Below are positions 46,592 to 54,712 of a stretch of DNA of 64,000 bases, piece after piece. Below the pieces are notes generated by a model. The model had not been told where the DNA came from and did not search any database. It worked only from the letters and a program-made list of their open reading frames with translations. Position 1 is the first letter of the stretch. Each line of letters starts with the position of its first letter. Source of the DNA: Carboxylicivirga litoralis (GTDB taxonomy: Bacteria; Bacteroidota; Bacteroidia; Bacteroidales; Marinilabiliaceae); NCBI RefSeq assembly GCF_025499605.1, contig NZ_JAFMVC010000003.1:248001-312000 (forward strand), in the 5' to 3' direction. The translations under genes and the position numbers were made by a program.

Positions 46592-46606
46592 ATATTTCAT
46601 ACTTTC

Positions 46607-47041
46607 TTATTTCTTTACCAGTAACCAAACATCGTCGCGGCCTTCGTTGTTACGAGCTGTGCGCAGTTCAGCATAAGCTTCATTGCGATCGTAAAACGAT
46701 TTGTAGGCTACTTTGTAAAACTCACCATTGGGGCCACCTGGTCGTTCAATCACTTTGGCATCAAATCCATCAGCTACGAGTTTAGCTTTGAATATTTCAG
46801 CATTTTGCTGCTTTTCGAAGCTGCCGGCAATTAAAAAGTATTTGTCGGCTGGCTTAGGAGGTTCGGGTTGTACCTCTTTTACCTCGGGTGTTTTTACTTC
46901 TTGTTTAACTGTATCTTTTTCAACTTTTTTCTGAACCACTGCTGTTTTAACAGGTTTTTGTGGTTTTTTAGCTGGTTTATCTTTACAGCCAACCGCCATT
47001 AACAAAGCAGTAATGGCAAGAAGTGTTGTTAATTTCCTCAT
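46607..47041 (-). CDS. SPOR-domain lipoprotein
   Basis: 144 aa from the ATG at 47041. A TTG 42 bases earlier only adds residues before the signal peptide. The lipobox AVGC puts the lipid on Cys19. A Lys/Pro/Glu-rich linker (about 20-70) follows, then a SPOR domain (YFLIAGSFEKQQNAEIFKA, then a YKVAYKSF strand). SPOR domains bind denuded peptidoglycan strands at the division septum, so a role in cell-wall division is likely. It is convergent with purE. Its transcription start, just after the PhoB-like gene, was not identified. Confidence 0.9.
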   Translation of the reverse strand: MRKLTTLLAITALLMAVGCKDKPAKKPQKPVKTAVVQKKVEKDTVKQEVKTPEVKEVQPEPPKPADKYFLIAGSFEKQQNAEIFKAKLVADGFDAKVIERPGGPNGEFYKVAYKSFYDRNEAYAELRTARNNEGRDDVWLLVKK

Positions 47042-47151
47042 AAAAGCTAGTTTGCGTTTTATTAATGAGCAGCAAATGCTCAACTACTTATTGCAAGCAT
47101 AAATGTAAGGAAATTGAATTGTCCTAGCAATTTTTATGACAAGTATGTTGC

Positions 47152-47850
47152 TTAAACAACATACTTGTAGCCTACACCTTTGATGGTTTTAATATGGTCT
47201 TGCCCGATTTTCTCTCGCAGTTTGCGGATGTGAACATCAATCGTGCGGTCGCCTACAATAATGTTATCGCCCCACACCGAGTTGTATATTTCATCGCGCG
47301 TAAATACTTTTTCGGGCTTAGAAGCTAGCAGCACCAATAATTCGAATTCTTTCTTTGGCAGAATCAATTCTTCACCGGCATTAATGATCAGGTATCTTTC
47401 ACGGTCGATAACCAAATCACCGATTTTAATGATGTTGGTTTCTTCCGGCTCGGCCACGACACCTTCTGAACGGTATCGTTTCAACAAAGCCTTTGCACGC
47501 GAAATGAGTACTTTAGGCTTAACAGGCTTGGTGATGTAGTCGTCGGCACCTGCCTCAAAACCGGCTATTTGCGAATAGTCTTCGCCGCGAGCTGTTAGAA
47601 AAGCGACAATTGAATTTTTAAGGGCTGGTATCTTTTTAATTTCTTCACATGTTTCGATGCCATCCATTTCGGGCATCATCACATCCAGGATAATTAGCTC
47701 CGGCACCTCGGCCTGGGCAATGCCTATGGCTTCCTGTCCGTTAGAGGCGGTTAATACCTGGAAGCCTTCTTTTTTCATGTTGTAACTTATAAACTCCAGA
47801 ATGTCAGGCTCGTCATCGACTAAAAGAACTTTGTAATTTTCTACATTCAT
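47152..47850 (-). CDS. phoB: Response regulator, PhoB-like
   Basis: 232 aa DNA-binding regulator. The receiver has Asp12, Asp13 and phospho-acceptor Asp56 (IILDVMMPEMDG), plus FLTARGED and ITKPVKP. The winged helix ends HIKTIKGVGYKYVV with recognition helix region GDRTIDVHIRKLREKIG, as in the PhoB/OmpR family. It follows the kinase gene by 78 bases. The name rests on context: a divergent PiT transporter and 11-bp TTAACA repeats nearby. Sequence alone only shows the family. Confidence 0.85.
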   Translation of the reverse strand: MNVENYKVLLVDDEPDILEFISYNMKKEGFQVLTASNGQEAIGIAQAEVPELIILDVMMPEMDGIETCEEIKKIPALKNSIVAFLTARGEDYSQIAGFEAGADDYITKPVKPKVLISRAKALLKRYRSEGVVAEPEETNIIKIGDLVIDRERYLIINAGEELILPKKEFELLVLLASKPEKVFTRDEIYNSVWGDNIIVGDRTIDVHIRKLREKIGQDHIKTIKGVGYKYVV

Positions 47851-47928
47851 TATAAAAAGTTTTACGCGAAAGTAAGTAATGAGATTAACAAATAGTTTCG
47901 TATAGGTTATAGTTGCATTAATTAAATG

Positions 47929-48966
47929 TTAAGTGGCCTTTTCGAGAGTAAATGAAAAAACAGTGCCTTGTCCCAAAGTACTTCGAACATTAATGCGCTG
48001 ACCGTGTGCCTCAATCAGATGTTTTACAATGGCTAAGCCAAGACCTGTACCACCTTGCTCACGACTTCGGCTTTTGTCGGCACGATAAAAACGCTCAAAT
48101 ATACGGGGAAGACTATCTTCGGCTATTCCAATACCTGTATCCTTAACTTCCACCAAAAGGCGGTTATCCATGTTAAAAAAGCTGATTTCGGTTTTACCAC
48201 CGTCTTTGCCATAATTAATTGAGTTGACTACTAAATTACTAACAACTTGAAAGATACGTTGTTTATCAGCGATGACAAAATGTTGCTGACCAGCACCTTC
48301 GCCATATTGTAATTTTATATTTCTTTTATTAGCTCTTATCTCTTGTAATTCAATAACATCGTCGGTGAGCTGACGCAGGTCAAATGTTTCGGGATGCAGT
48401 TGCAATTCGCCCGCTTCTAATTTGGAGATAGCCTCCAGATCTTCGATGATTGAGATCATGCGGTCGATACTTTTCTCGGTGCGGGTTAAGTAGCGCATGT
48501 TGATATTGGGGTCTTCAATGCCGCCATCGAGCAAGGTCAATATATAACCTTGTATATTAAAGATGGGTGTTTTTAACTCGTGCGAAACATTACCCAAATA
48601 TTCTTTGCGGTACTTCTCCATCTTCTTCAGCTCTTCAATTTCAACCGTGCGGTCGTGCATCCAGGTTACCACCTCACGGTTGACAGTCGATAATATGTCG
48701 TCGGAATTACTGTTTGGCAGTTGTATTTGCTCTTGGTTTTCGTGCCCGTAAATGGTCTGATATAATGGCTTAATTTTACTGTAAATAAAGGAATTGATAA
48801 AGTAATTGACCAGTGCAAATGATACGGCAAAAAAAACGGGAACCGATATGGCTAACGAGTAGTATAAATTGGGACTGTAATAGTTGACGCCAAAAAAGAT
48901 AAAAGCTAATACCAAAAAGCCGATGGCCACAAAACCGGCTATTTTTTGTGGTTCTAATGATTTCAT
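47929..48966 (-). CDS. phoR: Sensor histidine kinase, PhoR-like
   Basis: 345 aa. Two membrane helices (about 9-28 and 36-58) leave only a 7-residue periplasmic loop, too small to sense a ligand. This matches PhoR, which is thought to receive its signal from transporters and PhoU. A linker of about 60 residues leads to phospho-accepting His129 (NVSHELKTPIF). The catalytic domain has the N box (VVNSINYG) and G boxes (DTGIGI, GTGLGLAIVKHL). It is transcribed before phoB. The divergent PiT gene carries a PhoU-like domain, a good candidate input. Confidence 0.86.
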   Translation of the reverse strand: MKSLEPQKIAGFVAIGFLVLAFIFFGVNYYSPNLYYSLAISVPVFFAVSFALVNYFINSFIYSKIKPLYQTIYGHENQEQIQLPNSNSDDILSTVNREVVTWMHDRTVEIEELKKMEKYRKEYLGNVSHELKTPIFNIQGYILTLLDGGIEDPNINMRYLTRTEKSIDRMISIIEDLEAISKLEAGELQLHPETFDLRQLTDDVIELQEIRANKRNIKLQYGEGAGQQHFVIADKQRIFQVVSNLVVNSINYGKDGGKTEISFFNMDNRLLVEVKDTGIGIAEDSLPRIFERFYRADKSRSREQGGTGLGLAIVKHLIEAHGQRINVRSTLGQGTVFSFTLEKAT

Positions 48967-49090
48967 AATTGTAATGCTTTAAATTGCTTTTTTGCTCATT
49001 TGCTTAATTGTTAATCGGGTTTGGACTATTAAATTACATTAACAGATAGACAAATCAGCCATTAAACAAAAAAAGTTGCTCTCTGGCAAA

Positions 49091-49159
49091 CAAAGTTATT
49101 GTATTTATTGCCTTATCATCCAAATTATTGGATTATTGCATATGTTAAGACATTGTTAA
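49091..49159 (-). promoter_or_regulatory. Candidate Pho box and promoter of phoRB
   Basis: On the minus strand two exact TTAACA hexamers (49159-49154 and 49148-49143) stand 11 bp apart. Downstream, TTTG (49124-49121) and TAACTTTG (49098-49091) form a promoter with a 22-bp spacer. This suggests self-regulation of phoRB. The next hexamer positions downstream are poor matches. Confidence 0.55.
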
Positions 49160-49221
49160 GCACATATTTCGTTACATGACTGATATTAGATACATTTGTA
49201 TACCTTCCTTAATTAAGGATA

Positions 49222-49277
49222 GTAACATAAACTTAACATTGGCTTACTCGTTACACGGTCGCATCCGCGTATCTTTG
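49222..49277 (+). promoter_or_regulatory. Pho box-like repeats and promoter of pit
   Basis: GTAACA (49222), TTAACA (49233) and TTACTC (49244) repeat at exactly 11 bp. The last ends 20 bp before TATCTTTG (49270-49277), a full -7 element. So the repeat occupies the -33 position. The start codon follows about 14 bases after the likely transcription start. Confidence 0.7.
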
Positions 49278-49296
49278 GCATAATCAAAAGGATAAT

Positions 49297-51579
49297 ATGA
49301 CGTTTATTTGGATAGCAGTTATTTTATTAGGAGTATTGGCTGTTGTGGATTTGGTAGTAGGTGTTTCTAATGACGCCGTTAATTTTTTAAATGCTGCAAT
49401 TGGCTCGCGCGCAGCCCGGCGTAAGTTAGTTTATTGGGTGGCAGCTATTGGTTTGCTGATAGGCTCAATGTTGTCGGTCAATATGATGGAGGTCGCGCGT
49501 AAAGGCGTTATTTATCCTTCGAGTTTTACATTTATTGAAATAATTGTGGTGTTCGTGGCTGTTATGCTGGTCGATATTATTCTGATTGACGGTTTTAATA
49601 CGCTCGGCTTTCCTACGTCTACGACTATAGCTATCGTTTTTGAATTACTTGGTGGCGCTATGGCGTTATCTATTATAAAAAATAGAGAGGCCCGCATCGA
49701 CGGTTTGGAAATCGATCAGATGATTAATACCGATAAGGCGTTTATAATACTGGCCGGAATACTGTTATCTATTTTTCTGGCTTTTGTTGTTGGTATAGTG
49801 GTGCAGTTTGTAACACGGGTCATCTTTAGCTTTAATTATCATCGACGCTTTAAATATCTTTTTGCTTTGGTAGGCGGTTTTGCCATTACTGCCATTGTAT
49901 TTATGATTTTTAAAAAAGGAATGGGCGATACCAGCATCTTTCATTCTTATGCCTGGTTCGAACCTGTGGTACGGTTGCAGGCTGAGATTTTGTTCGGTGT
50001 CTTTGCTTTATCCACCTTTGTATTTCTCTTTTTAGGTTTATCATTTAATGTGGATATCCCCAGGGTGGTCGTGCTGTTCGGTACTTTTGCGCTTGCCATG
50101 TCTTTTGCTGCTAATGACTTAGTTAATTTTATAGGTATTCCATTAACCGCTGTTGAGAGTTTTAAAACTTTTCTGGCTTCTGGCTCCTTGGCACCTGACG
50201 AATTTTCGATGGGCTTCATAAGTAATAATGTGATTCGAAAAGATGTGTTTAGCGATTATGTCTATACGATTATATTTACGCTATCTGCCGTTGTGATGAC
50301 GATCACGCTTTTTAAATCGAAAAAAGCCCGGAGTGTAACCGAAACGGAAGTGTATTTAGGGCGTCAGTCGAGTGGTTACGAAAGGTTTGAACCATCTTAT
50401 TTATCGAGGGTTGTGGTTCGTAATTTTTTACATATACATAGTCTGGCTGTAGGCATTTTGCCCAAAAAGGTTGTTAACTTTTTCGACCGACGTTATAAAA
50501 AGGCAGAAAATGTTGAGGGAGCAACAGTCGATGGAGTTATTTATTTTGATACGGTACGGGCATCTGTTAACCTGGTAGTTGCCAGTATTCTTATTTCACT
50601 TGGTACTTATATGCGGTTTCCTTTATCAACCACTTTTGTGGTTTTTATGGTGGCAATGGGAACCTCATTGGCTGATCAGGCCTGGGGACGTGAAAGTGCC
50701 GTTTATCGTGTGTCGGGTGTGTTATCTATCTTAGGCGGATGGTTTTTTACGGCTTGCATGGCCTTTATTGGCGCCTTTATATTTACCTACTTAATATGGT
50801 ATGGAAGCTGGGTGGCTACAATATTACTGGCAGGTACAGTGGTAACCACATTAATATTAACTAAGAAATACCATTCGCGAAAACAGGAAGAAAAACGCAT
50901 GCTCAAAGAAGAGTTTCAGGATGAAATTGATAATAACCTCGATCACCTAAAAGAATCGGGTAGTGAGCAGATTCGTCGTCATCTTCAGGAAGCTTCCAAA
51001 GTATTCTATCTAAGTCTGCAAGGTTTTATCGATGAAGATATTCGTCAGTTGCACGAAGCCCATAACAAAGCCCAGTTGCTCGATAAATATACGCGCAGCA
51101 GTAAATCAAAGTTTTTCTATGCCTATGCCAGGGTGACGGAAGAGGGCATTGATTCGGGGCATTATTTTGTGCAGGCATTTGATTACCTGACTGAATTAGT
51201 TGGTTGCCTGACAAATATTACCCAACCTTTATTTGAGCATATTGAAAACCAGCATAAGGGGATGACCAAATCGCAACGGAATGACCTGCAAGAGTTATTG
51301 GAAGAAATGTCGGGGTACTTTAATCACATCATTCATGTTGAAAAAGAACAGAAGTTTGAACTGGTGAATGAGATGATTAGTAAGCAAAATTTCCTCATTA
51401 GTTTTCAGGACAGCATCCGGCGTAACCAGATTAAACGCATTCAAAAGGGCGAGGGACGCACGCGTGTTAGTATTTTGTTTATGGATGTGCTGGCTGAGAC
51501 AAAAAATGTGCTCTTGTATTCCATTAATTGCTTAAAAGCACACCGCGATTTTATAATATCCTCGCGATCAAATAACTAG
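49297..51579 (+). CDS. pit: PiT-family inorganic phosphate transporter with C-terminal PhoU-like domain
   Basis: 760 aa inner-membrane phosphate symporter. The two PiT signatures are GVSNDAVNFLNAAIG (residues about 22-36) and FAANDLVNFIGIP (about 268). The hydrophobic part runs to about 520. Residues 525-760 are charged and helical (RKQEEKRMLKEEF and onward), matching the DUF47/PhoU-like family that usually is a separate Pit accessory protein. So transporter and regulator are one chain. It is divergent from phoRB, with an 11-bp repeat array in front. The likely role is phosphate uptake and, through the fused domain, reporting to PhoR (inference). Confidence 0.92.
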   Translation: MTFIWIAVILLGVLAVVDLVVGVSNDAVNFLNAAIGSRAARRKLVYWVAAIGLLIGSMLSVNMMEVARKGVIYPSSFTFIEIIVVFVAVMLVDIILIDGFNTLGFPTSTTIAIVFELLGGAMALSIIKNREARIDGLEIDQMINTDKAFIILAGILLSIFLAFVVGIVVQFVTRVIFSFNYHRRFKYLFALVGGFAITAIVFMIFKKGMGDTSIFHSYAWFEPVVRLQAEILFGVFALSTFVFLFLGLSFNVDIPRVVVLFGTFALAMSFAANDLVNFIGIPLTAVESFKTFLASGSLAPDEFSMGFISNNVIRKDVFSDYVYTIIFTLSAVVMTITLFKSKKARSVTETEVYLGRQSSGYERFEPSYLSRVVVRNFLHIHSLAVGILPKKVVNFFDRRYKKAENVEGATVDGVIYFDTVRASVNLVVASILISLGTYMRFPLSTTFVVFMVAMGTSLADQAWGRESAVYRVSGVLSILGGWFFTACMAFIGAFIFTYLIWYGSWVATILLAGTVVTTLILTKKYHSRKQEEKRMLKEEFQDEIDNNLDHLKESGSEQIRRHLQEASKVFYLSLQGFIDEDIRQLHEAHNKAQLLDKYTRSSKSKFFYAYARVTEEGIDSGHYFVQAFDYLTELVGCLTNITQPLFEHIENQHKGMTKSQRNDLQELLEEMSGYFNHIIHVEKEQKFELVNEMISKQNFLISFQDSIRRNQIKRIQKGEGRTRVSILFMDVLAETKNVLLYSINCLKAHRDFIISSRSNN

Positions 51580-51675
51580 TTCAATGTTAAGTTTTGCTTT
51601 GAGGCTTGATATTTTGTCGTTTTTAGCAATAAAAATTAACGATTTTATTCTGTAATCAGCCTCAAAACGGCTTAA

Positions 51676-51703
51676 TGTTAAGCGTCTGTTAATCGTATCT
51701 TAA
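51676..51703 (-). promoter_or_regulatory. Distal TGTTAA array (inverted Pho box-like repeats)
   Basis: TGTTAA (51676), TGTTAA (51687) and TCTTAA (51698) at exact 11-bp steps; on the minus strand they read TTAACA-like. It lies about 170 bp upstream of the receptor start codon-side promoter. It may be a second activator site. Confidence 0.55.
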
Positions 51704-51774
51704 TAGCTTTTCAGGATTTCTTCTATCCGCATCACTTTTAAGCTTGTAAGTGACACAAAATGAGCGGCTAAAGT

Positions 51775-51852
51775 CTAATTTGCACTTAACATACATTTAA
51801 AGTTCAATTAATTATCTCTTATCAGGCATCCTATGACCTTGCCATACATTTG
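51775..51852 (+). promoter_or_regulatory. Pho box-like repeats and promoter of the TonB receptor operon
   Basis: CTAATT (51775), TTAACA (51786), TTAAAG (51797), TTAATT (51808) and TTATCA (51819) repeat every 11 bp. The last ends 20 bp before the -7 element TACATTTG (51845-51852), the same spacing as at pit. No TTTG stands at -33. The leader is about 28 bases. Confidence 0.7.
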
Positions 51853-51885
51853 CTCTCGAAATATTTGAATTATTGCGAGGAAAAA

Positions 51886-54681
51886 ATGAAAAAACAAGTA
51901 TTAGGAATTGTAATTCTATGTCTTGTAAGTCTTACACAGGGATTTGCACAAACAGGGATTCTTAAAGGGAAAATAACCGACAGAAAAACAGGAGAAGAGC
52001 TCATCGGAGCTGCTATTGTTATTGAAGGAACCACTACCGGTACTACTACCGATTTTATGGGTGACTATACAATGCCTCCTCTGGAACCAGGTACTTACAC
52101 CATCCGTTGCCAGTACATTTCATACGAAGCGCAGGTAAAGGAAGGTGTTGTTATTAAAGACGGTGAAGAAACTGTTTTAGACTTTTTAATGGGTGAATCG
52201 GAATTAGATATTGCCGAAGTACAAGTGGTAGCTAAAGCTAACCGCGAATCGGAGAATTTTTTGATGTTGGAGCAGAAGAAGGCAGCTATTGCGGTTGAAA
52301 GTATTGGTGCTGCTCAGTTATCAGCTCAAGGTGTTGGTGATGCAGCAGCTGCTGTTACAAAAGTTTCTGGTATTGTGAAGCAAGAGGGATCGCAATCGCT
52401 GAATGTGCGAGGTTTGGGTGACCGTTATAATACAACTACTTATAATGGCTTGCCGTTGCCATCGAATAACTCAGAGCTTAAAAATATCGACTTAGGTTTA
52501 TTTAGCACTGATGTTATTTCTCACATTAACATTGAGAAAACATACTCGGTACCATTATATGGTGATTTTGGTGGCGCTAACATTAATATTGTATCGAAGC
52601 GGTTGACTGGTGATTCATTCCTTACTTTGAGTGTAAAGGGATCACAAAACTCAAGTTTATTCGATTTAGATAATTTTTATCTAAATGATGGACCAAGCAA
52701 AACAGGTTTCTCTACTACAGATTTGCCTGACATTGATGCTATCAAAAATAAAGAAGCATATGGGTTCGAAAAATCATGGAATCCCGTTGAAAGCAGTGTT
52801 GTACCTGCTATTGGTTTGGGGATTTCAGGCGGTAAGTCATTTAAAATAAATGAAGTATCGAAGTTGAATACATTCTTTACGTTTTCATTTGATAACGACA
52901 GAACTTATACTGAAAAAATTGAACGCGTTGTAAATGCAGGAGGTAATGCCTGGGATGATTTAGAGGGTGATGAGTATAACTACTCAACTCAAACAAGCGG
53001 GATGATTAATCTGAATTATTCGCGTCCAAATACTGAGATTTATTTTAACAGCTTACTACTTAATTCATCGGAACAGGAGCTAACGACTATGGCTGGTCAC
53101 ATTCGTGATGTAAATGATGACCCAAATGTTCCGGGATTAAAGCGTCGTGGTGATTTTCAACGAAACTTTGTGTTGGTAAATCAGTTGCTTGGTGAGCACA
53201 AGCTAAACGAAACAACAAATCTGGATTGGGGGGTAGCTTATAATTACGTTTGGAACAGTGTACCAGACCGTATTGAAAATACTTACTTATTCTATTACGA
53301 GGATACCAATTTAGGTGAGTTAGATACGGAAGCAGTAGGTCGTAATTATCGCTATGCTCAGGAGTTTGATGATAACGAAATTGCAGCGAACCTTTCTATT
53401 TCAAAGCAGTTTGGTGAAGCACTAACTGATGATGCTGACTACCGTAGCAAGGTAACTGCGGGTTATTCAGGTCGTATGAAAGTAAGAAATTTCGAAAACT
53501 ACCAGTTTAACCACCAGGTGCTTGGTGCAGGTACAATGGTTAATATCGATGAGGTTGATAATTTCTTCAATGAACAGAACTTTATAGATGGCTTATTCCG
53601 AATTGATACACCAACAGCCGGAGATGAAAATGGTGAACAAAAATATGGTGAGAGCTATGAGGGTAAAGTGAATATTCACTCGGGTTTCTTGATGTATGAG
53701 TATAATGTATCGCCTAAGTTCCTTGTTCTGGCTGGTGTACGCGCCGAAAGTGTGTTTCAGGAAATGAAAACACGTTCGCGTCAGAATATTTCGGGTCGTA
53801 CTGAAACAATTGACTTCAATGAGTTTAAGGTATTGCCAAGCTTATCGATGAAATATGCCGCAACGCAGAAGTCTAACTTTCGTTTTGCAGCTTCACAAAC
53901 CTATACACTACCTCAGTTACAGGAGATGCCGTTTATTGCCTTTGCCGGTTTAACGGATGTGATTTGGGGTAACCCATGGTTAAAGCCATCAACGGTTTAT
54001 AATGCGGATTTAAAGTGGGAATTCTTCCCTAAAAACGGTGAAGCATTAAGTGCAACTGTTTTTGGGAAGTATATCAACGAGCCAATCAATAAATTCACTA
54101 TTGCCGGTACATTTAACGAGTTTGTGAATGCCAACACAGGTGATGCAGCTCATGTATATGGTATTGAGATAGATGCCAAGAAAGATCTTATCAACTTCAG
54201 TACAGACGAGCAGATTAGAAAGGTTTATGCAACTGGTAATATTACATTAATGGCCTCTGAAACTGATATTGATGCTGATAAGATTAGAACCGAAACAAAC
54301 TACAACTTCAACGCCAACTTTAATAAAGAAACATCAGAATTACAAGGTGCAGCTCCTTTATTGGCTAATGTAACCATTGGTTATAAGAAGAAGTGGGACG
54401 AGAATAATAAAACGATTAACGTAGCAGGTGTTTATAACTATACATCAGAGCGCTTGTACTCAATTGGACACTCGAATATGGGCGATCAGGTTGACCAGGC
54501 GGTTAACACTTTCGATTTTATCGTGAAAACTAATTTCAACAGGTTTGGTGTTGATTTCTCAGCTAAAAACTTATTGAATCCAAATATTGAACGCATACAG
54601 GAAAATATGGATGGCGACCATTTAGTTCGCCAGTATAAACTAGGAACAACTTTCAGTTTATCACTAAAGTACAATTTCTAA
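51886..54681 (+). CDS. TonB-dependent outer-membrane receptor
   Basis: 931 aa from the ATG at 51886; a TTG 36 bases earlier only adds residues before the signal peptide (MKKQVLGIVILCLVSLTQGF, cut after FAQ). An N-terminal carboxypeptidase-regulatory-like beta domain (about 24-105) is followed by the plug (NVRGLGDRYNTTTYNG, then FGGANINIVSKR) and a 22-strand-type barrel ending in Phe (SLKYNF). No SusD gene follows. Instead a lipoprotein gene starts 31 bases later. The promoter carries Pho box-like repeats, so the substrate may be phosphate or a phosphorus compound. That is inference from context only. Confidence 0.9.
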   Translation: MKKQVLGIVILCLVSLTQGFAQTGILKGKITDRKTGEELIGAAIVIEGTTTGTTTDFMGDYTMPPLEPGTYTIRCQYISYEAQVKEGVVIKDGEETVLDFLMGESELDIAEVQVVAKANRESENFLMLEQKKAAIAVESIGAAQLSAQGVGDAAAAVTKVSGIVKQEGSQSLNVRGLGDRYNTTTYNGLPLPSNNSELKNIDLGLFSTDVISHINIEKTYSVPLYGDFGGANINIVSKRLTGDSFLTLSVKGSQNSSLFDLDNFYLNDGPSKTGFSTTDLPDIDAIKNKEAYGFEKSWNPVESSVVPAIGLGISGGKSFKINEVSKLNTFFTFSFDNDRTYTEKIERVVNAGGNAWDDLEGDEYNYSTQTSGMINLNYSRPNTEIYFNSLLLNSSEQELTTMAGHIRDVNDDPNVPGLKRRGDFQRNFVLVNQLLGEHKLNETTNLDWGVAYNYVWNSVPDRIENTYLFYYEDTNLGELDTEAVGRNYRYAQEFDDNEIAANLSISKQFGEALTDDADYRSKVTAGYSGRMKVRNFENYQFNHQVLGAGTMVNIDEVDNFFNEQNFIDGLFRIDTPTAGDENGEQKYGESYEGKVNIHSGFLMYEYNVSPKFLVLAGVRAESVFQEMKTRSRQNISGRTETIDFNEFKVLPSLSMKYAATQKSNFRFAASQTYTLPQLQEMPFIAFAGLTDVIWGNPWLKPSTVYNADLKWEFFPKNGEALSATVFGKYINEPINKFTIAGTFNEFVNANTGDAAHVYGIEIDAKKDLINFSTDEQIRKVYATGNITLMASETDIDADKIRTETNYNFNANFNKETSELQGAAPLLANVTIGYKKKWDENNKTINVAGVYNYTSERLYSIGHSNMGDQVDQAVNTFDFIVKTNFNRFGVDFSAKNLLNPNIERIQENMDGDHLVRQYKLGTTFSLSLKYNF

Positions 54682-54712
54682 TAAGACTATATTTAACTTA
54701 ACATTTTAAAAG

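Larger units (their letters stand above)
48967..49296. other. Divergent control region of phoRB and pit
   Basis: 330 bases. It holds TTAACA-type repeats in both orientations, a -7 element for each direction and a perfect 12-bp palindrome (CCTTAATTAAGG, 49207-49218) between them. No gene is present. Confidence 0.75.
51580..51885. other. Spacer between pit and the TonB receptor gene
   Basis: 306 bases holding two arrays of 11-bp repeats, at 51676-51703 (TGTTAA orientation) and 51775-51824 (TTAACA orientation), plus the receptor promoter. No terminator hairpin for pit was recognised. Confidence 0.7.

Noticed and set aside
47042-47083. TTG start for the SPOR lipoprotein
   Set aside because: It adds 14 residues in front of a standard lipoprotein signal peptide.
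51850-51885. TTG start for the TonB receptor
   Set aside because: It would put 12 residues before the signal peptide and lies within the -7 element; ATG 51886 is preferred.
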